Part shown: positions 1 through 7,452 of the stretch, piece by piece
Numbering within the stretch: position 1 is the first letter of the stretch
How the letters are laid out: every line of letters starts with the position of its first letter
NCBI GenBank assembly: GCA_043782485.1
Contig: JAYWAL010000039.1
Location: 1 to 17,149, forward strand
DNA from: JANXUC01 sp043782485
GTDB lineage: Bacteria > Acidobacteriota > Terriglobia > Terriglobales > Acidobacteriaceae
Direction of reading: 5' to 3'
Length of the DNA: 17,149 bases
Program-made: the position numbers and the translations under genes
Notes under the pieces: model-generated
The model's database searches: none
Seen by the model: only the letters and a program-made list of their open reading frames with translations
What the model was told of the DNA's origin: nothing

Positions 1-55
1 CCGCGCACGATCGCGAAATGCTATCTTCCGGCGGATCCGCAAGACTGTTTCTCGG

Positions 56-95
56 CCCAGGTTAGCGCCAAAGTGCGGCGCGAACCTGGGGCACC
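56..95. repeat. Palindromic intergenic repeat, copy A
   Basis: An imperfect palindrome: CCCAGGTTAGCGCC at 56-69 pairs with GGCGCGAACCTGGG at 77-90 (13 of 14 positions) around a 7-base loop, followed by GCACC. The same arms recur at 1395-1467 and 1514-1555. All three copies are outside genes, so this behaves like a REP-type dispersed element. The bases before and after it, up to about 230, show no gene I can support. Confidence 0.7.
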
Positions 96-155
96 TGGCA
101 GCGTTTTCCAAGCTCAATTTTTCTCTGAGCCGAGCGCGGTGAACTTCGGTAATGG

Positions 156-176
156 TTTCACTTCTTGTCGGTGAAA
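156..176. promoter_or_regulatory. Small inverted repeat upstream of the hydroxylase gene
   Basis: TTTCAC at 156-161 and GTGAAA at 171-176 form a 6-bp inverted repeat with a 9-base spacer, about 65 bases before the GTG start at 243. It could be an operator in the promoter region of that gene. No convincing -35/-10 pair was found beside it, so this is only a candidate. Confidence 0.2.
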
Positions 177-242
177 GCTCCGTATCGCTATCTTGTAAGA
201 GCGTGCTCGAGTCCCGGAGCGCAAGTCTAACGAGGAGGTGCC

Positions 243-1370
243 GTGATCGAGCAAAGGCTTAACGAATTCTTTGGCGATGCCGAGTCTACGAGCTTCGGAA
301 CGGGTTGGTGGAGCGGGATCCTGTCGGCGTTCTTCGGATTTCTCTCGTTCGGAGGCGTTCTGTGCCTGCATTTTCCTCAGCTACTCACCTCTCCGGAATT
401 GCGTCCGCACTATCCAATGCACACTCTGCGCGTTCTGATCCAATGTCTCATTGTGTCGGCAATTCTGTTCGGAGTGATTGCTTCGATTCTGCGCAAGAAG
501 AAGACTTTGGCGATGATCGGAATGCTGCTGGCCATTGCGGCAACAGCTTTGGGCGGATCCAGCGTACGAATTAACGAGACTCTCCACGATGGTCCTGCAA
601 TCGGCCTGGACTGGTTTTTGCTGGATTTATTTCTAACGGCGCTCATTTACGTGCCGCTTGAAAGACTCTGGCCGCAGCATCCCGAACAAGGGACCTTTCG
701 CAAAGGGTGGACGCTGGATGTCGTGTATTTCATGTCCACCCATCTGCCGCTGCAGGTTTTGTCTTTTCTGATCTTGTTGCCAGTAACCCAGGCCACCCGA
801 TATCTGGGTGTTCCGATTTTGCAACAATCCATCGCCCGAATGCCGTGGTTGTTGCAACTTTTCCTGGCGGTTTTGGTCGCGGACGTTGCTGAATATTTCA
901 TTCATCTGGCTTTCCACAAAGTGCCCTTTCTATGGCGGTTCCACTCCATACACCATTCTTCGACGGCGCTCGACTGGCTCTCAGGTTCACGCGGCCACTT
1001 TGTGGACGACACGGTCATCCGCGCATGTATTCTGACTCCTCTCGTGCTCGGCTTTTCGCAACCGATCATCGTGGCGTATTTGGTTTTTGTCACCGTTCAC
1101 GCAACATCGAGTCATTGCAATTTCAGGCCCAGCATCAAGTGGCTGGAAAAGTATTTGGTCATGCCCAGATACCACCACTGGCACCATACTTCTCAAAAAG
1201 AGGGCACCGACAAGAACTTCGCCATTCATTTCCCCTGGGTTGATAAGCTTTTTGGAACTTATTACTACCCAGAGGAGTGGCCGGAGGCTTACGGTCTGGA
1301 CGGCGAAACCATTGCGCCAGGTTTTTTGGGGCAAACGATGGAGCCATTTACAAAAAGGAAAAACCCTTAG
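243..1370 (+). CDS. Fatty acid hydroxylase / sterol desaturase family membrane protein
   Basis: A 375-residue integral membrane di-iron oxygenase of the fatty acid hydroxylase superfamily, which hydroxylates or desaturates lipid substrates at the membrane. The histidine clusters are clear: HLAFH at residues 221-225, HSIHH at 234-238, and HH at 311-312 plus HH at 314-315 (YHHWHHT). Hydrophobic segments lie at roughly residues 24-45, 63-83, 120-140, 165-185 and 198-220. The first ~110 residues are a membrane-spanning extension ahead of the catalytic part. The GTG start is supported by AGGAGG at 233-238, four bases upstream. The gene converges on the pseudouridine synthase gene and palindromic repeats sit on both sides. 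The substrate cannot be told from sequence; hopanoid, sterol, carotenoid or fatty-acyl lipid are all possible. Confidence 0.9.
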   Translation: MIEQRLNEFFGDAESTSFGTGWWSGILSAFFGFLSFGGVLCLHFPQLLTSPELRPHYPMHTLRVLIQCLIVSAILFGVIASILRKKKTLAMIGMLLAIAATALGGSSVRINETLHDGPAIGLDWFLLDLFLTALIYVPLERLWPQHPEQGTFRKGWTLDVVYFMSTHLPLQVLSFLILLPVTQATRYLGVPILQQSIARMPWLLQLFLAVLVADVAEYFIHLAFHKVPFLWRFHSIHHSSTALDWLSGSRGHFVDDTVIRACILTPLVLGFSQPIIVAYLVFVTVHATSSHCNFRPSIKWLEKYLVMPRYHHWHHTSQKEGTDKNFAIHFPWVDKLFGTYYYPEEWPEAYGLDGETIAPGFLGQTMEPFTKRKNP

Positions 1371-1394
1371 GGGCGTGTTTCAATAACGCTGCCT

Positions 1395-1467
1395 GGTGCC
1401 CCAGGTTCGCGCCCCATCATATGACGCCTGCAGTTTTTACTTCTCTGGTTTTGGGGCGCAACCTGGG
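1395..1467. repeat. Palindromic intergenic repeat, copy B (long loop)
   Basis: CCCAGGTTCGCGCCCC at 1400-1415 pairs with GGGGCGCAACCTGGG at 1453-1467 with one bulged base and a 37-base loop. The left end, GGTGCCCCAGGTTCGCG from 1395, is the exact reverse complement of the right end of copy A. It sits between two convergent genes, a usual place for REP-type elements, and might act as a bidirectional transcription stop. Confidence 0.65.
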
Positions 1468-1513
1468 CGGAGTCCTCCTTAAACCATCCGAAAATCTTGA
1501 ATTCCTCGGCAAT

Positions 1514-1555
1514 CCCAGGTTAGCTCGCCTTCGGCTACGCGGAACCTGGGGCACC
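1514..1555. repeat. Palindromic intergenic repeat, copy C
   Basis: CCCAGGTT at 1514-1521 and AACCTGGG at 1543-1550 form the outer stem, with an inner GCC-TTC-GGC hairpin at 1527-1535, followed by GCACC as in copy A. It lies about 30 bases downstream of the pseudouridine synthase stop codon. The orientation matches copy A, with copy B inverted between them. Confidence 0.65.
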
Positions 1556-1584
1556 AAGCAGAACGCGTTCAAGAAACTGCTGGA

Positions 1585-2508
1585 TCAATACTGATGCAAT
1601 GAGAATCCAAACGGCAAAGCCGCCTCAAGATTGATTGGTTCTCCGGTGATGGGGTGTTGGAAATTCAGAAATTGGGCGTGCAGGAAATATCCTCCATCGC
1701 CCGGGAGGCCGGGGAGATTTTCAAGAGGCTGGCCGGTTGAGCCGTACAGAGGATCGCCTACCAGGGGATGGCCAATGGATGCCAGATGGATTCTGATTTG
1801 ATGAGGGCGTCCCGAATTTAGGCTTACCTCGAATGTTGTGGTGCTGGTCGTACTGCTAGGTGTCCTGCCTGGCGCCCGTGAGATCACCTTGGCCAATGAT
1901 TTTGACGGTTTGCCGCTTGGGTTGGCGGCCCACACGGAGCCGATGAGCGGGTGCGGTACCAGGCCGATGGGTGTGAGGATTTCGTAGGCGTCGTGCTGTG
2001 CAATGCCCTGCGCCAGTGCCCGGTAGAGTTTTTGAACTTTGGCCGTGTTCCAGTTTGCGAATAGATTCGAGGCCGCCTGCGGTGTTTTGGCGAAGAGGAC
2101 GATGCCGGTGGTGGCTCGGCCCAACCGGTGGACCGGATTTGCGTTGGGGGTTTCCTTTCGCACCAACCGCAGCAGGGTGTTTTCCATGAAGCCGCCGCCG
2201 GGGAGGGTGGGCAGCCCGCTGGGTTTGTTGACGGCCAACAGATGGGAGTCTTCCAACAGCACTTCGAAGTGCTGAGGAGCGTCTGGTTCGATCCAGGGTG
2301 GACGGTTCCAGACCAGGGTTTGGCCTACGGTGACCGATTCGCTTCCGGTGGCGGCGACGCGGTTGAGAGTGACTTCGCCGTTGTCCAGTTTTTGTTGCCA
2401 GGCTTGTGGTGTTGAGTGGGGGTACAGGCTTGTCAAGTGGGAGAGCAGGGGTTGTCCATGGTATTGGCGGCTGATGATTGTGGTGTAGGCATAGCCCCGG
2501 TTGAGCAT
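1585..2508 (-). CDS. RluA-family pseudouridine synthase, HRLGR variant
   Basis: A 307-residue member of the RluA family, enzymes that isomerise uridine to pseudouridine in rRNA or tRNA. The N-terminal ~70 residues resemble an S4-like RNA-binding segment (HSTPQAWQQKLDNGEVTLN). The catalytic domain follows, with the NKPSGLPTLPGG region near residues 94-106, VHRLGRATTG at 126-135 and SGRPHQIRIHLASIGHPLVGDPLYG further on. The residue that is the nucleophilic aspartate in HRLDR enzymes is Gly130 here (GGC codon). From memory, cyanobacterial and plant homologues with HRLGR exist, so this may be a natural subfamily rather than a damaged gene. Other core motifs are intact. The ATG at 2508 has no obvious ribosome-binding site, so the start is uncertain. 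The target RNA is unknown. Confidence 0.88.
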   Translation of the reverse strand: MLNRGYAYTTIISRQYHGQPLLSHLTSLYPHSTPQAWQQKLDNGEVTLNRVAATGSESVTVGQTLVWNRPPWIEPDAPQHFEVLLEDSHLLAVNKPSGLPTLPGGGFMENTLLRLVRKETPNANPVHRLGRATTGIVLFAKTPQAASNLFANWNTAKVQKLYRALAQGIAQHDAYEILTPIGLVPHPLIGSVWAANPSGKPSKSLAKVISRAPGRTPSSTTSTTTFEVSLNSGRPHQIRIHLASIGHPLVGDPLYGSTGQPLENLPGLPGDGGYFLHAQFLNFQHPITGEPINLEAALPFGFSLHQY

Positions 2509-2528
2509 GTAGTTTCAGTCTAAGCTAT

Positions 2529-2555
2529 GGCCTCTGCGGCGCTGCGGCCTCTGCG
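2529..2555. repeat. Short direct repeat of GGCCTCTGCG
   Basis: GGCCTCTGCG occurs at 2529-2538 and 2546-2555 in the gap between the higA-like and pseudouridine synthase genes. Nothing else is recognised in 2509-2685 apart from TGACATCGGG occurring twice near 2651-2678. It is probably decayed dispersed-repeat sequence. Confidence 0.3.
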
Positions 2556-2685
2556 TAAACCTTCACCAGCCGGTAGAGAAGCGTCCTTGCCTCATACACG
2601 CATCTACATCCTTCCGCGTGGCCTTCACCAAGCCGAGAGACTTCATCGGAGTGACATCGGGATCGGTATGACATCGGGGCTATGT

Positions 2686-3105
2686 TTAGGGTTTGGCTTG
2701 TGCAGCTGCCTTGGCAATGAAGATATCAGCGGGGAGTTGGAACCGTGCGCTCAATTTCCGCACTTGTTCCAGAGTGAGATCTCGTTGCCCTGACAGGAAC
2801 ATCGAAACCCCGCTCTCCGAACCAAATTGCGGGATCAGGTCCCGTTGTTTGAGACGCTGCTGCTCCATGAGGAACCGCACCACGGAAACCGGGTCGGCCG
2901 CGGGAATTGGGGAGTGCTGCTGCTCGTAACGTTCCACGAGGAGGGTTAGCAGCTCGATGGCTTCCGCTTCCGAACTTGAGGGGCCTTTCAGCGCCGTGAG
3001 ACGGAACAGAGCGTGGGTATACGCTTCCAGTTCCTTGTCATTGTGGGTGACGCGGGGAGCGTCGTTCGCAATCATTTCCGCCGGGTTGGCGAGAGCTATG
3101 GTCAT
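2686..3105 (-). CDS. higA: HigA-type antitoxin, XRE-family helix-turn-helix
   Basis: A 139-residue HigA-like antitoxin: an N-terminal helical toxin-binding part (residues ~1-65) and a C-terminal helix-turn-helix at ~71-125, including QQRLKQRDLIPQFGSESGVSMFLSGQR and RKLSARFQLPADIF. In intact type II systems HigA neutralises the HigB mRNA interferase and represses the operon. Its ATG overlaps the stop of the upstream toxin fragment as ATGA (3102-3105), the usual higBA arrangement. The toxin is truncated, so the antitoxin is effectively an orphan. It is probably still controlled by the palindromic operator at 3253-3267. Length and domain order are complete for the family. Confidence 0.85.
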   Translation of the reverse strand: MTIALANPAEMIANDAPRVTHNDKELEAYTHALFRLTALKGPSSSEAEAIELLTLLVERYEQQHSPIPAADPVSVVRFLMEQQRLKQRDLIPQFGSESGVSMFLSGQRDLTLEQVRKLSARFQLPADIFIAKAAAQAKP

Positions 3106-3206
3106 CTTGTTCCAAATCTCCGATCCCAGTTGTTGCGGTTGTCGTATTCCTTGTGCGTCAAAAACGACCGGATGTAAAGGTGACCTTCCGTCTGTTTTTT
3201 GTGCAT
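3102..3206 (-). pseudogene. higB: Truncated HigB toxin (C-terminal fragment)
   Basis: An open frame of 34 codons from an ATG at 3206, ending in the TGA that overlaps the higA ATG. Its C-terminal part reads HLYIRSFLTHKEYDN, which matches the conserved end of HigB toxins; I recall YIREVMTHKEYD in E. coli HigB. HigB toxins are about 95-105 residues, and only about 25 recognisable residues remain. The frame is closed upstream by TGA at 3240-3242. The lipid kinase gene ends at 3303, so there is no room for the missing ~70 residues. The likely history is a deletion that removed the start of the toxin while leaving the promoter and antitoxin. Toxin activity is very unlikely. Confidence 0.75.
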
Positions 3207-3246
3207 CGTCTTTTCATCCGTCGTCTTTACTATGTGCCTTCAGGCG

Positions 3247-3275
3247 TACTATTTCACAATACGTGAAGTTGTCAA
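3247..3275 (-). promoter_or_regulatory. Promoter with palindromic operator for the higBA remnant
   Basis: On the minus strand TTGACA (3275-3270) is a perfect -35 box. With a 17-base spacer the -10 position reads ATAGTA (3252-3247), which is weak. The spacer carries TTCAC-N5-GTGAA (3253-3267), a perfect 5-bp inverted repeat between the two boxes, as expected for an autorepressor such as HigA. Boxes and palindrome are seen directly; HigA binding is inference. Confidence 0.6.
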
Positions 3276-3302
3276 AGTGGCCCAAAACATCCGGCGACTT
3301 GT

Positions 3303-4277
3303 CTAAGCGGGGCTCTTCGCGGGGTCACGGAGGAACAATCGCCCTTGCCGCGACGCAAACTCCGGGGGCACCAACAGCGTTAACGCATTTGGAACAACTG
3401 AGATTTCCGCGGGCAGCTGACCCACGAGTTCGCCGTCTGCCTCGACGTAAACGGGGCTGTTGCTTTCCGGGGCCATACGAATTTGTGTTGCATCTTCTAG
3501 CGTGACTGCGGGAGTTTTCCAATGCCCGCCCATCATTCCGCGCAGGATGCTCAGCAGGTAGCTCCAGCGGCTGGATGTTTGGAACACAACCACGCGAAAG
3601 TCTTCCCGCAGCAGCGACGCCCCGGGGGCCAGGTCACGCAGCACATTGCCAAAATTGTGCAGGCGAACGGCAAGAATTTGCGTGGCGTGCCGTGGTGGAG
3701 CAACTCCCAGGGTCACGGAAAACCACAGCGGACGGTGCGTTAGCCACACCTGCAACGCTTTCAAAAAATATGCGGCGATGCCAAAGGTGCGCTTCTTGCT
3801 CCGCCCAAGTTGATGAAAAATATAGCCATCTTGCCCCACGCCCGCCACGCTCAGAAAATATCGGGTCACGAGCATTCCGTCGGCGGTGCGGCAAGCCACG
3901 CGGCCGACGCTGACGGGCATCGGCACGGCCAGAAGAGCAGCTTGTGCGGCCGCCACCGGGTTGCGGGAAATGCCCAAGTCGTTGGCGAGAACATTGGCAG
4001 TGCCGAGAGGAATCACGCCCAACTTTCCTGGATTCCCCACCAGCCCCTGCGCCAGATCTTGCGCGGTGCCATCGCCGCCGCAGGCGAAAACGGTGTCATA
4101 GCCTTGCGCGATCGCGGCCTTCGCCTGCTGCCCCGCTTCAGAGGCCGATGTCGTTTCCGCGATCACCGCTTCCAAGCCCGCTCGGCGGAACACTGCTGTG
4201 ACTTGTTCCACCGCCGCACGGGTTCGTCCGGGAGCGGGACCGGAATGCGGATTGTAGAAAAGCATGACGCGGCGCAT
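3303..4277 (-). CDS. Diacylglycerol kinase-family lipid kinase (YegS/DagK type)
   Basis: A 324-residue soluble or membrane-associated lipid kinase of the DAGK catalytic family, which phosphorylates diacylglycerol or a related lipid from ATP. Visible motifs are the N-terminal NPHSGP (residues 9-14), the nucleotide-binding ACGGDGTAQDL with GGDGT at 67-71, PLGTANVLANDLG from 90, SVAGVGQDGYIF in the second domain, and a C-terminal DGE in VEADGELVG. Length is usual for the family (about 290-330). The ATG at 4277 puts the first strand (VMLFYNP) at the N-terminus; an alternative ATG is four codons downstream. It is divergent from the TPR gene with a gap of about 135 bases, and its stop is about 30 bases before the higBA promoter. 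The lipid substrate is not determined. Confidence 0.9.
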   Translation of the reverse strand: MRRVMLFYNPHSGPAPGRTRAAVEQVTAVFRRAGLEAVIAETTSASEAGQQAKAAIAQGYDTVFACGGDGTAQDLAQGLVGNPGKLGVIPLGTANVLANDLGISRNPVAAAQAALLAVPMPVSVGRVACRTADGMLVTRYFLSVAGVGQDGYIFHQLGRSKKRTFGIAAYFLKALQVWLTHRPLWFSVTLGVAPPRHATQILAVRLHNFGNVLRDLAPGASLLREDFRVVVFQTSSRWSYLLSILRGMMGGHWKTPAVTLEDATQIRMAPESNSPVYVEADGELVGQLPAEISVVPNALTLLVPPEFASRQGRLFLRDPAKSPA

Positions 4278-4402
4278 GGGACTATGGTATCCCGCGCGGT
4301 CCCGTGTAACGCACTTGGCGGTTGCATGCGCACCTTCTCCAGACTAGACTCGGGCCGGACGGTCGAGGATGGTCGGGGTTGGTCGTCGCCGCAGAAAATC
4401 TT

Positions 4403-4407
4403 GGAGG
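4403..4407 (+). promoter_or_regulatory. Ribosome-binding site that sets the TPR gene start
   Basis: GGAGG lies 5 bases before the ATG at 4413. It decides between this start and an open frame that continues upstream to 3810 across the antisense of the lipid kinase gene. The ATG is also followed directly by a signal peptide. Confidence 0.75.
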
Positions 4408-4412
4408 ATGCT

Positions 4413-6071
4413 ATGAGGAACTTGGTTCTGTGCATATTTTGGTCGTGCGCGACGGCGGCGGCGCAGCATGCCGACACGGTGGCCGTGTCGGCAAAAGCGC
4501 CCACCTTGGTCAGCGGAATTGGTGAGCAACACCATCCCGTGAGCACCTCCAACGCGGCGGCGCAGCAGTTCTTCGACCAAGGGCTGCGCTACATTTACGC
4601 CTTCAATCATGAGGAGGCGGCGCGGTCGTTTCAGCGCGCGGCGGATCTTGACCCCAAGCTGGCCATGGCCTACTGGGGCGTCGCTGAAGCCATTGGCCCG
4701 AACTACAACGATCCGGCCAGCGAAGACCGCTTCAAACAAGCGCACGAGGCCATTGCCAAGGCTCTGAGCCTCTCGCAGGATGCCACGCCGAGCGAGCGCG
4801 AATACATTGCGGCGATGGCGGCGCGCTTTCCCTCGGACGCTTCGGCGGGTGATCCAACCGCGTATTACAAGAAGGCCGCGGAGGCCTACCACGACGCCAT
4901 GCGCGAGTTGGTGAAGCACAACGCGGACGATTTGGACGCGGCCACGCTCTTCGCCGAAGCCGGCATGAATCTGCGGCCCTGGCAGCTATGGCATCACGAT
5001 GGCACACCGGAGGTCGGCACGGAAGAAATTGTTACAACTTTGGAATCCGTGATTCAGCGCGACCCGAACCACGTGGGCGCGAACCACTACTACATTCATG
5101 CCGTGGAAGCGTCGAATCATCCCGAGCGAGCGTTGCCCTCAGCCAATCGGCTGGCGGCTTTGGCCCCGGCAGCTGGGCATTTGGTCCATATGCCAGCCCA
5201 CACGTATATCCGCACGGGAGACTTTGACGCGGCCGAGAAAACCAATGTCGACGCGGCCAAGGCTGATGAAGCCTACTTCGCCGCCAGCAACGCGCAGGGC
5301 ATGTATTCCATGATGTACTATTCGCACAATTTGCATTTCATCGCCACGGCGGCAGCGATGGAAGGACGGTACGCGGATTCCTGGCAGGCGGCAGATAAGC
5401 TGGCAGCGCACGTGGCTCCGGCGGTCAAAGACATGCCTCCGCTGGAGGGCTTCCTGACCGTTCCTGTGATGGTGCGGGTGCGATTCCAAAAATGGGACGA
5501 AATTCTGGCGATGCCGACCCCCGAAGCTGCCATGAAAACGGTGACGGGTTTTTGGCATTTTGCTCGCGGATTGGCTCTGGTGGGTAAGGGCAAAATGCCG
5601 GAAGCCGAGGCGGAATACAAGCTGGTCAGCGAAAAGCAAGCCAGCACGCCCCCGGACGAAATTTTCAACATGCCCATCAGCAACAAGACGAAAGACATCT
5701 TTACGATTGCGCGCGATGCTCTGGGCGCGAAGATTGCGCTGGCGAAGAAAGACAATGCCTCCGCCATTGCGCAGTTGCGTGAAGCCGTTGCCGTGCAGGA
5801 TGCGTTGAACTACAACGAGCCGCAGGATTGGCTTTACCCAGTGCGCGAGTCCCTGGGCGCGGCTTTGTTGCTAAGCGGGAACGCTACAGAATCTGAGCAG
5901 GTTTTTCGGGACGATTTGGCCCGAAATCCGAGGAATCCGCGATCGTTGTTTGGACTGAGCGCGGCGCTGAAAGCGCAAAAGCGCAATTATGATGCGCAGT
6001 TCGTGGACCAGCAATTCCAGGAAGCCTGGAAGAAGGCGGACACGCAATTGCGGGTGGAAGACCTGGTTTAG
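4413..6071 (+). CDS. Secreted tetratricopeptide-repeat protein
   Basis: A 552-residue exported protein. Residues 1-18 form a hydrophobic signal peptide (MRNLVLCIFWSCATAAAQ) with cleavage likely near AAAQ-HA. A TPR-like unit is clear at about residues 48-95 (FFDQGLRYIYAFNHEEAARSFQRAADLDP, then AYWGVAEAIG). Further helical repeats of the same kind run through the rest, for example EEAETAEEA-like stretches, ALAPAAGHLVHMPAHTYIRTGDFDAAEK and the C-terminal ALLLSGNATESEQVFRDDLARNPRN. No enzyme motif was found. Such proteins usually act as periplasmic protein-interaction scaffolds; the partner is unknown. It ends 15 bases before the convergent PilT-like gene, with no room for a terminator hairpin. 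The start is set by GGAGG at 4403-4407; the longer open frame upstream is not used here. Confidence 0.85.
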   Translation: MRNLVLCIFWSCATAAAQHADTVAVSAKAPTLVSGIGEQHHPVSTSNAAAQQFFDQGLRYIYAFNHEEAARSFQRAADLDPKLAMAYWGVAEAIGPNYNDPASEDRFKQAHEAIAKALSLSQDATPSEREYIAAMAARFPSDASAGDPTAYYKKAAEAYHDAMRELVKHNADDLDAATLFAEAGMNLRPWQLWHHDGTPEVGTEEIVTTLESVIQRDPNHVGANHYYIHAVEASNHPERALPSANRLAALAPAAGHLVHMPAHTYIRTGDFDAAEKTNVDAAKADEAYFAASNAQGMYSMMYYSHNLHFIATAAAMEGRYADSWQAADKLAAHVAPAVKDMPPLEGFLTVPVMVRVRFQKWDEILAMPTPEAAMKTVTGFWHFARGLALVGKGKMPEAEAEYKLVSEKQASTPPDEIFNMPISNKTKDIFTIARDALGAKIALAKKDNASAIAQLREAVAVQDALNYNEPQDWLYPVRESLGAALLLSGNATESEQVFRDDLARNPRNPRSLFGLSAALKAQKRNYDAQFVDQQFQEAWKKADTQLRVEDLV

Positions 6072-6086
6072 AGCCAAGCGAAAAAA

Positions 6087-7256
6087 CTACCGTCCCGCCG
6101 CGCCGCTGGCTAGCGAGAGTTCCTCGCGCAAATGCGCCGCGCTGGAGGCGTGGAGCAGGGCCGTCTCCAAGTCCACCTCGCCAGCGCGGACCAGATTGGC
6201 GATTTCGTGATCCAGAAAGCGAAATTCCTGGTCCGGGCCGGCGTGCATCGCTTCCGGCAGCGTTCGTCCTGCATGAGCGCCCAGTTCGATCACTTCGCGC
6301 GTCAGCGGGTTGGCTTTCACAATCTCCACCGCCAGCGCTCGACCCTCGCCGTTGCGGCGCGGCAGCAGCTTTTGGCAAACAATGTAACGGAACAAGCGGG
6401 AAAAGCGTCCGCGCACGGCCAGCTGCTCATGCGGCGCGAACGATGCCAGCAGCCGCTCGATCGCCTCCTCGGAGCTGTTGGCATGCAGGCTGGAGAGCAC
6501 CAGATGCCCGGTTTCAGCCGCTTCCAGCACGGTGGCCACCGTCTCGCGGTCGCGAATGTCGCCGACCAAAATCACCTTTGGCGACTGGCGCAGTGCGGCT
6601 TTCAGGGCCAGCGAAAAGCTGGGGGTGTCGCTGTGCAACTCGCGCTGATGGATGGTGCACTTCTTGTGGTTGTGCAGGAATTCGATGGGATCTTCCACCG
6701 TGACGACGTGGTAGCTCTGGGTTTCGTTGATGCGGTCCAGCATGGCGGCGAGCGTCGAGGATTTTCCCGACCCCGCTGGCCCGGCCACCAGCACGATCCC
6801 GTCCCGCAAGTTAGCAATTTCGGCCAGATGGGCGGGCAAGTGCAGCGCCGCAAAGTCCGGAATGGCCGTGGGAATCACCCGCATCACCACCGCGCAACTG
6901 CCGCGCTGGATGAAGACATTCACGCGAAAACGCGCAACGCCGATCAGGCCATAGGATGTGTCACACGAACCGTGTTCGCGCAGCGCCGCCACGGCGTTTT
7001 GGTTGCTGCCCAGCAATTCGCTGGCAATGCGCCTGGTTTCGTCTGAGGAAAGCGTTCCCGCGCCATAACCCGCGCAAGGCAGCAACTGTCCGCGCACCTC
7101 CACCTGTGGCGGGCGTCCCGGAGAAAAAATCAGGTCGCTGACGTTGGGAGAAGTTTCCAGCATGGCCTGCAACAACGCATCCAGGTTGCCCCGTGGATTG
7201 CGCGCAGCGGTACTGGCGGTGGTCGATTTGCCCACACCGTTGCCCAAGGCTGGCAA
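6087..7256 (-). CDS. PilT/GspE-family secretion ATPase
   Basis: A 389-residue hexameric ATPase of the PilT (twitching motility retraction) type. It has an N-terminal PAS-like region (residues ~20-130, with SDLIFSPGRPPQVEVRG), Walker A GPAGSGKSS at 159-167, an Asp box TVEDPIEF at 186-193, Walker B VILVGDIRD at 228-236 and a His box SLHANSS with His258. In most PilT proteins the Walker B reads GEMRD or GEIRD; here the acidic residue is Asp233. The C-terminal region has EIANLVRAGEVD where PilT has AIRNLIRE. The start chosen is TTG at 7256 with GGAGAG four bases upstream; a GTG seven codons later is possible. No other pilus genes are in the window, so whether it drives pilus retraction is open. 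Confidence 0.85.
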   Translation of the reverse strand: MPALGNGVGKSTTASTAARNPRGNLDALLQAMLETSPNVSDLIFSPGRPPQVEVRGQLLPCAGYGAGTLSSDETRRIASELLGSNQNAVAALREHGSCDTSYGLIGVARFRVNVFIQRGSCAVVMRVIPTAIPDFAALHLPAHLAEIANLRDGIVLVAGPAGSGKSSTLAAMLDRINETQSYHVVTVEDPIEFLHNHKKCTIHQRELHSDTPSFSLALKAALRQSPKVILVGDIRDRETVATVLEAAETGHLVLSSLHANSSEEAIERLLASFAPHEQLAVRGRFSRLFRYIVCQKLLPRRNGEGRALAVEIVKANPLTREVIELGAHAGRTLPEAMHAGPDQEFRFLDHEIANLVRAGEVDLETALLHASSAAHLREELSLASGAAGR

Positions 7257-7386
7257 GGTTCTCTCCGAGTCGTCAAATTGGGGAAGGGAAGTGGGCGCGG
7301 GTTGGCGCGCCTAGAAATAACTCTAACGGGGATTGCGGAGCGGGGATAGAACTGCAAGGTCAGGGACTGAAGTAACAGGGTTCCGC

Positions 7387-7452
7387 TGTCAGCTATCAGC
7401 CGTCAGCCTTGGTTCTCGCTGAAAACTGATAGCTGACCGCTGTTAGCTGCTC
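7387..7452. repeat. Hairpin built of 7-base units
   Basis: The left arm has three 7-base units (TGTCAGC, TATCAGC, CGTCAGC at 7387-7407). The right arm has five units of form NCTGNNN (GCTGAAA, ACTGATA, GCTGACC, GCTGTTA, GCTGCTC at 7418-7452). The arms are complementary, with a perfect 12-bp inverted repeat GTCAGCTATCAG at 7388-7399 against 7426-7437. It lies directly downstream of the secreted TPR gene (stop at 7452-7454) and may end that transcript. The same 7-base architecture appears around the four-helix-bundle gene. Confidence 0.65.

Noticed and set aside
2527..2793. An 88-codon plus-strand frame
   Set aside because: It overlaps the 3' end of higA antisense, begins in repeat-like sequence and has no recognisable motif.
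3810..4412. A 201-codon N-terminal extension of the secreted TPR protein
   Set aside because: It lies antisense over the lipid kinase gene, has no protein resemblance, and the downstream ATG at 4413 has both GGAGG and a signal peptide.
6132..7046. A 304-codon open frame on the plus strand
   Set aside because: It is fully antisense to the PilT-like ATPase gene, whose motifs are unmistakable on the minus strand. The plus-strand translation shows no domain.
7387..7452. A CRISPR-like array
   Set aside because: The 7-base units are contiguous, too short and inverted rather than separated by unique spacers.
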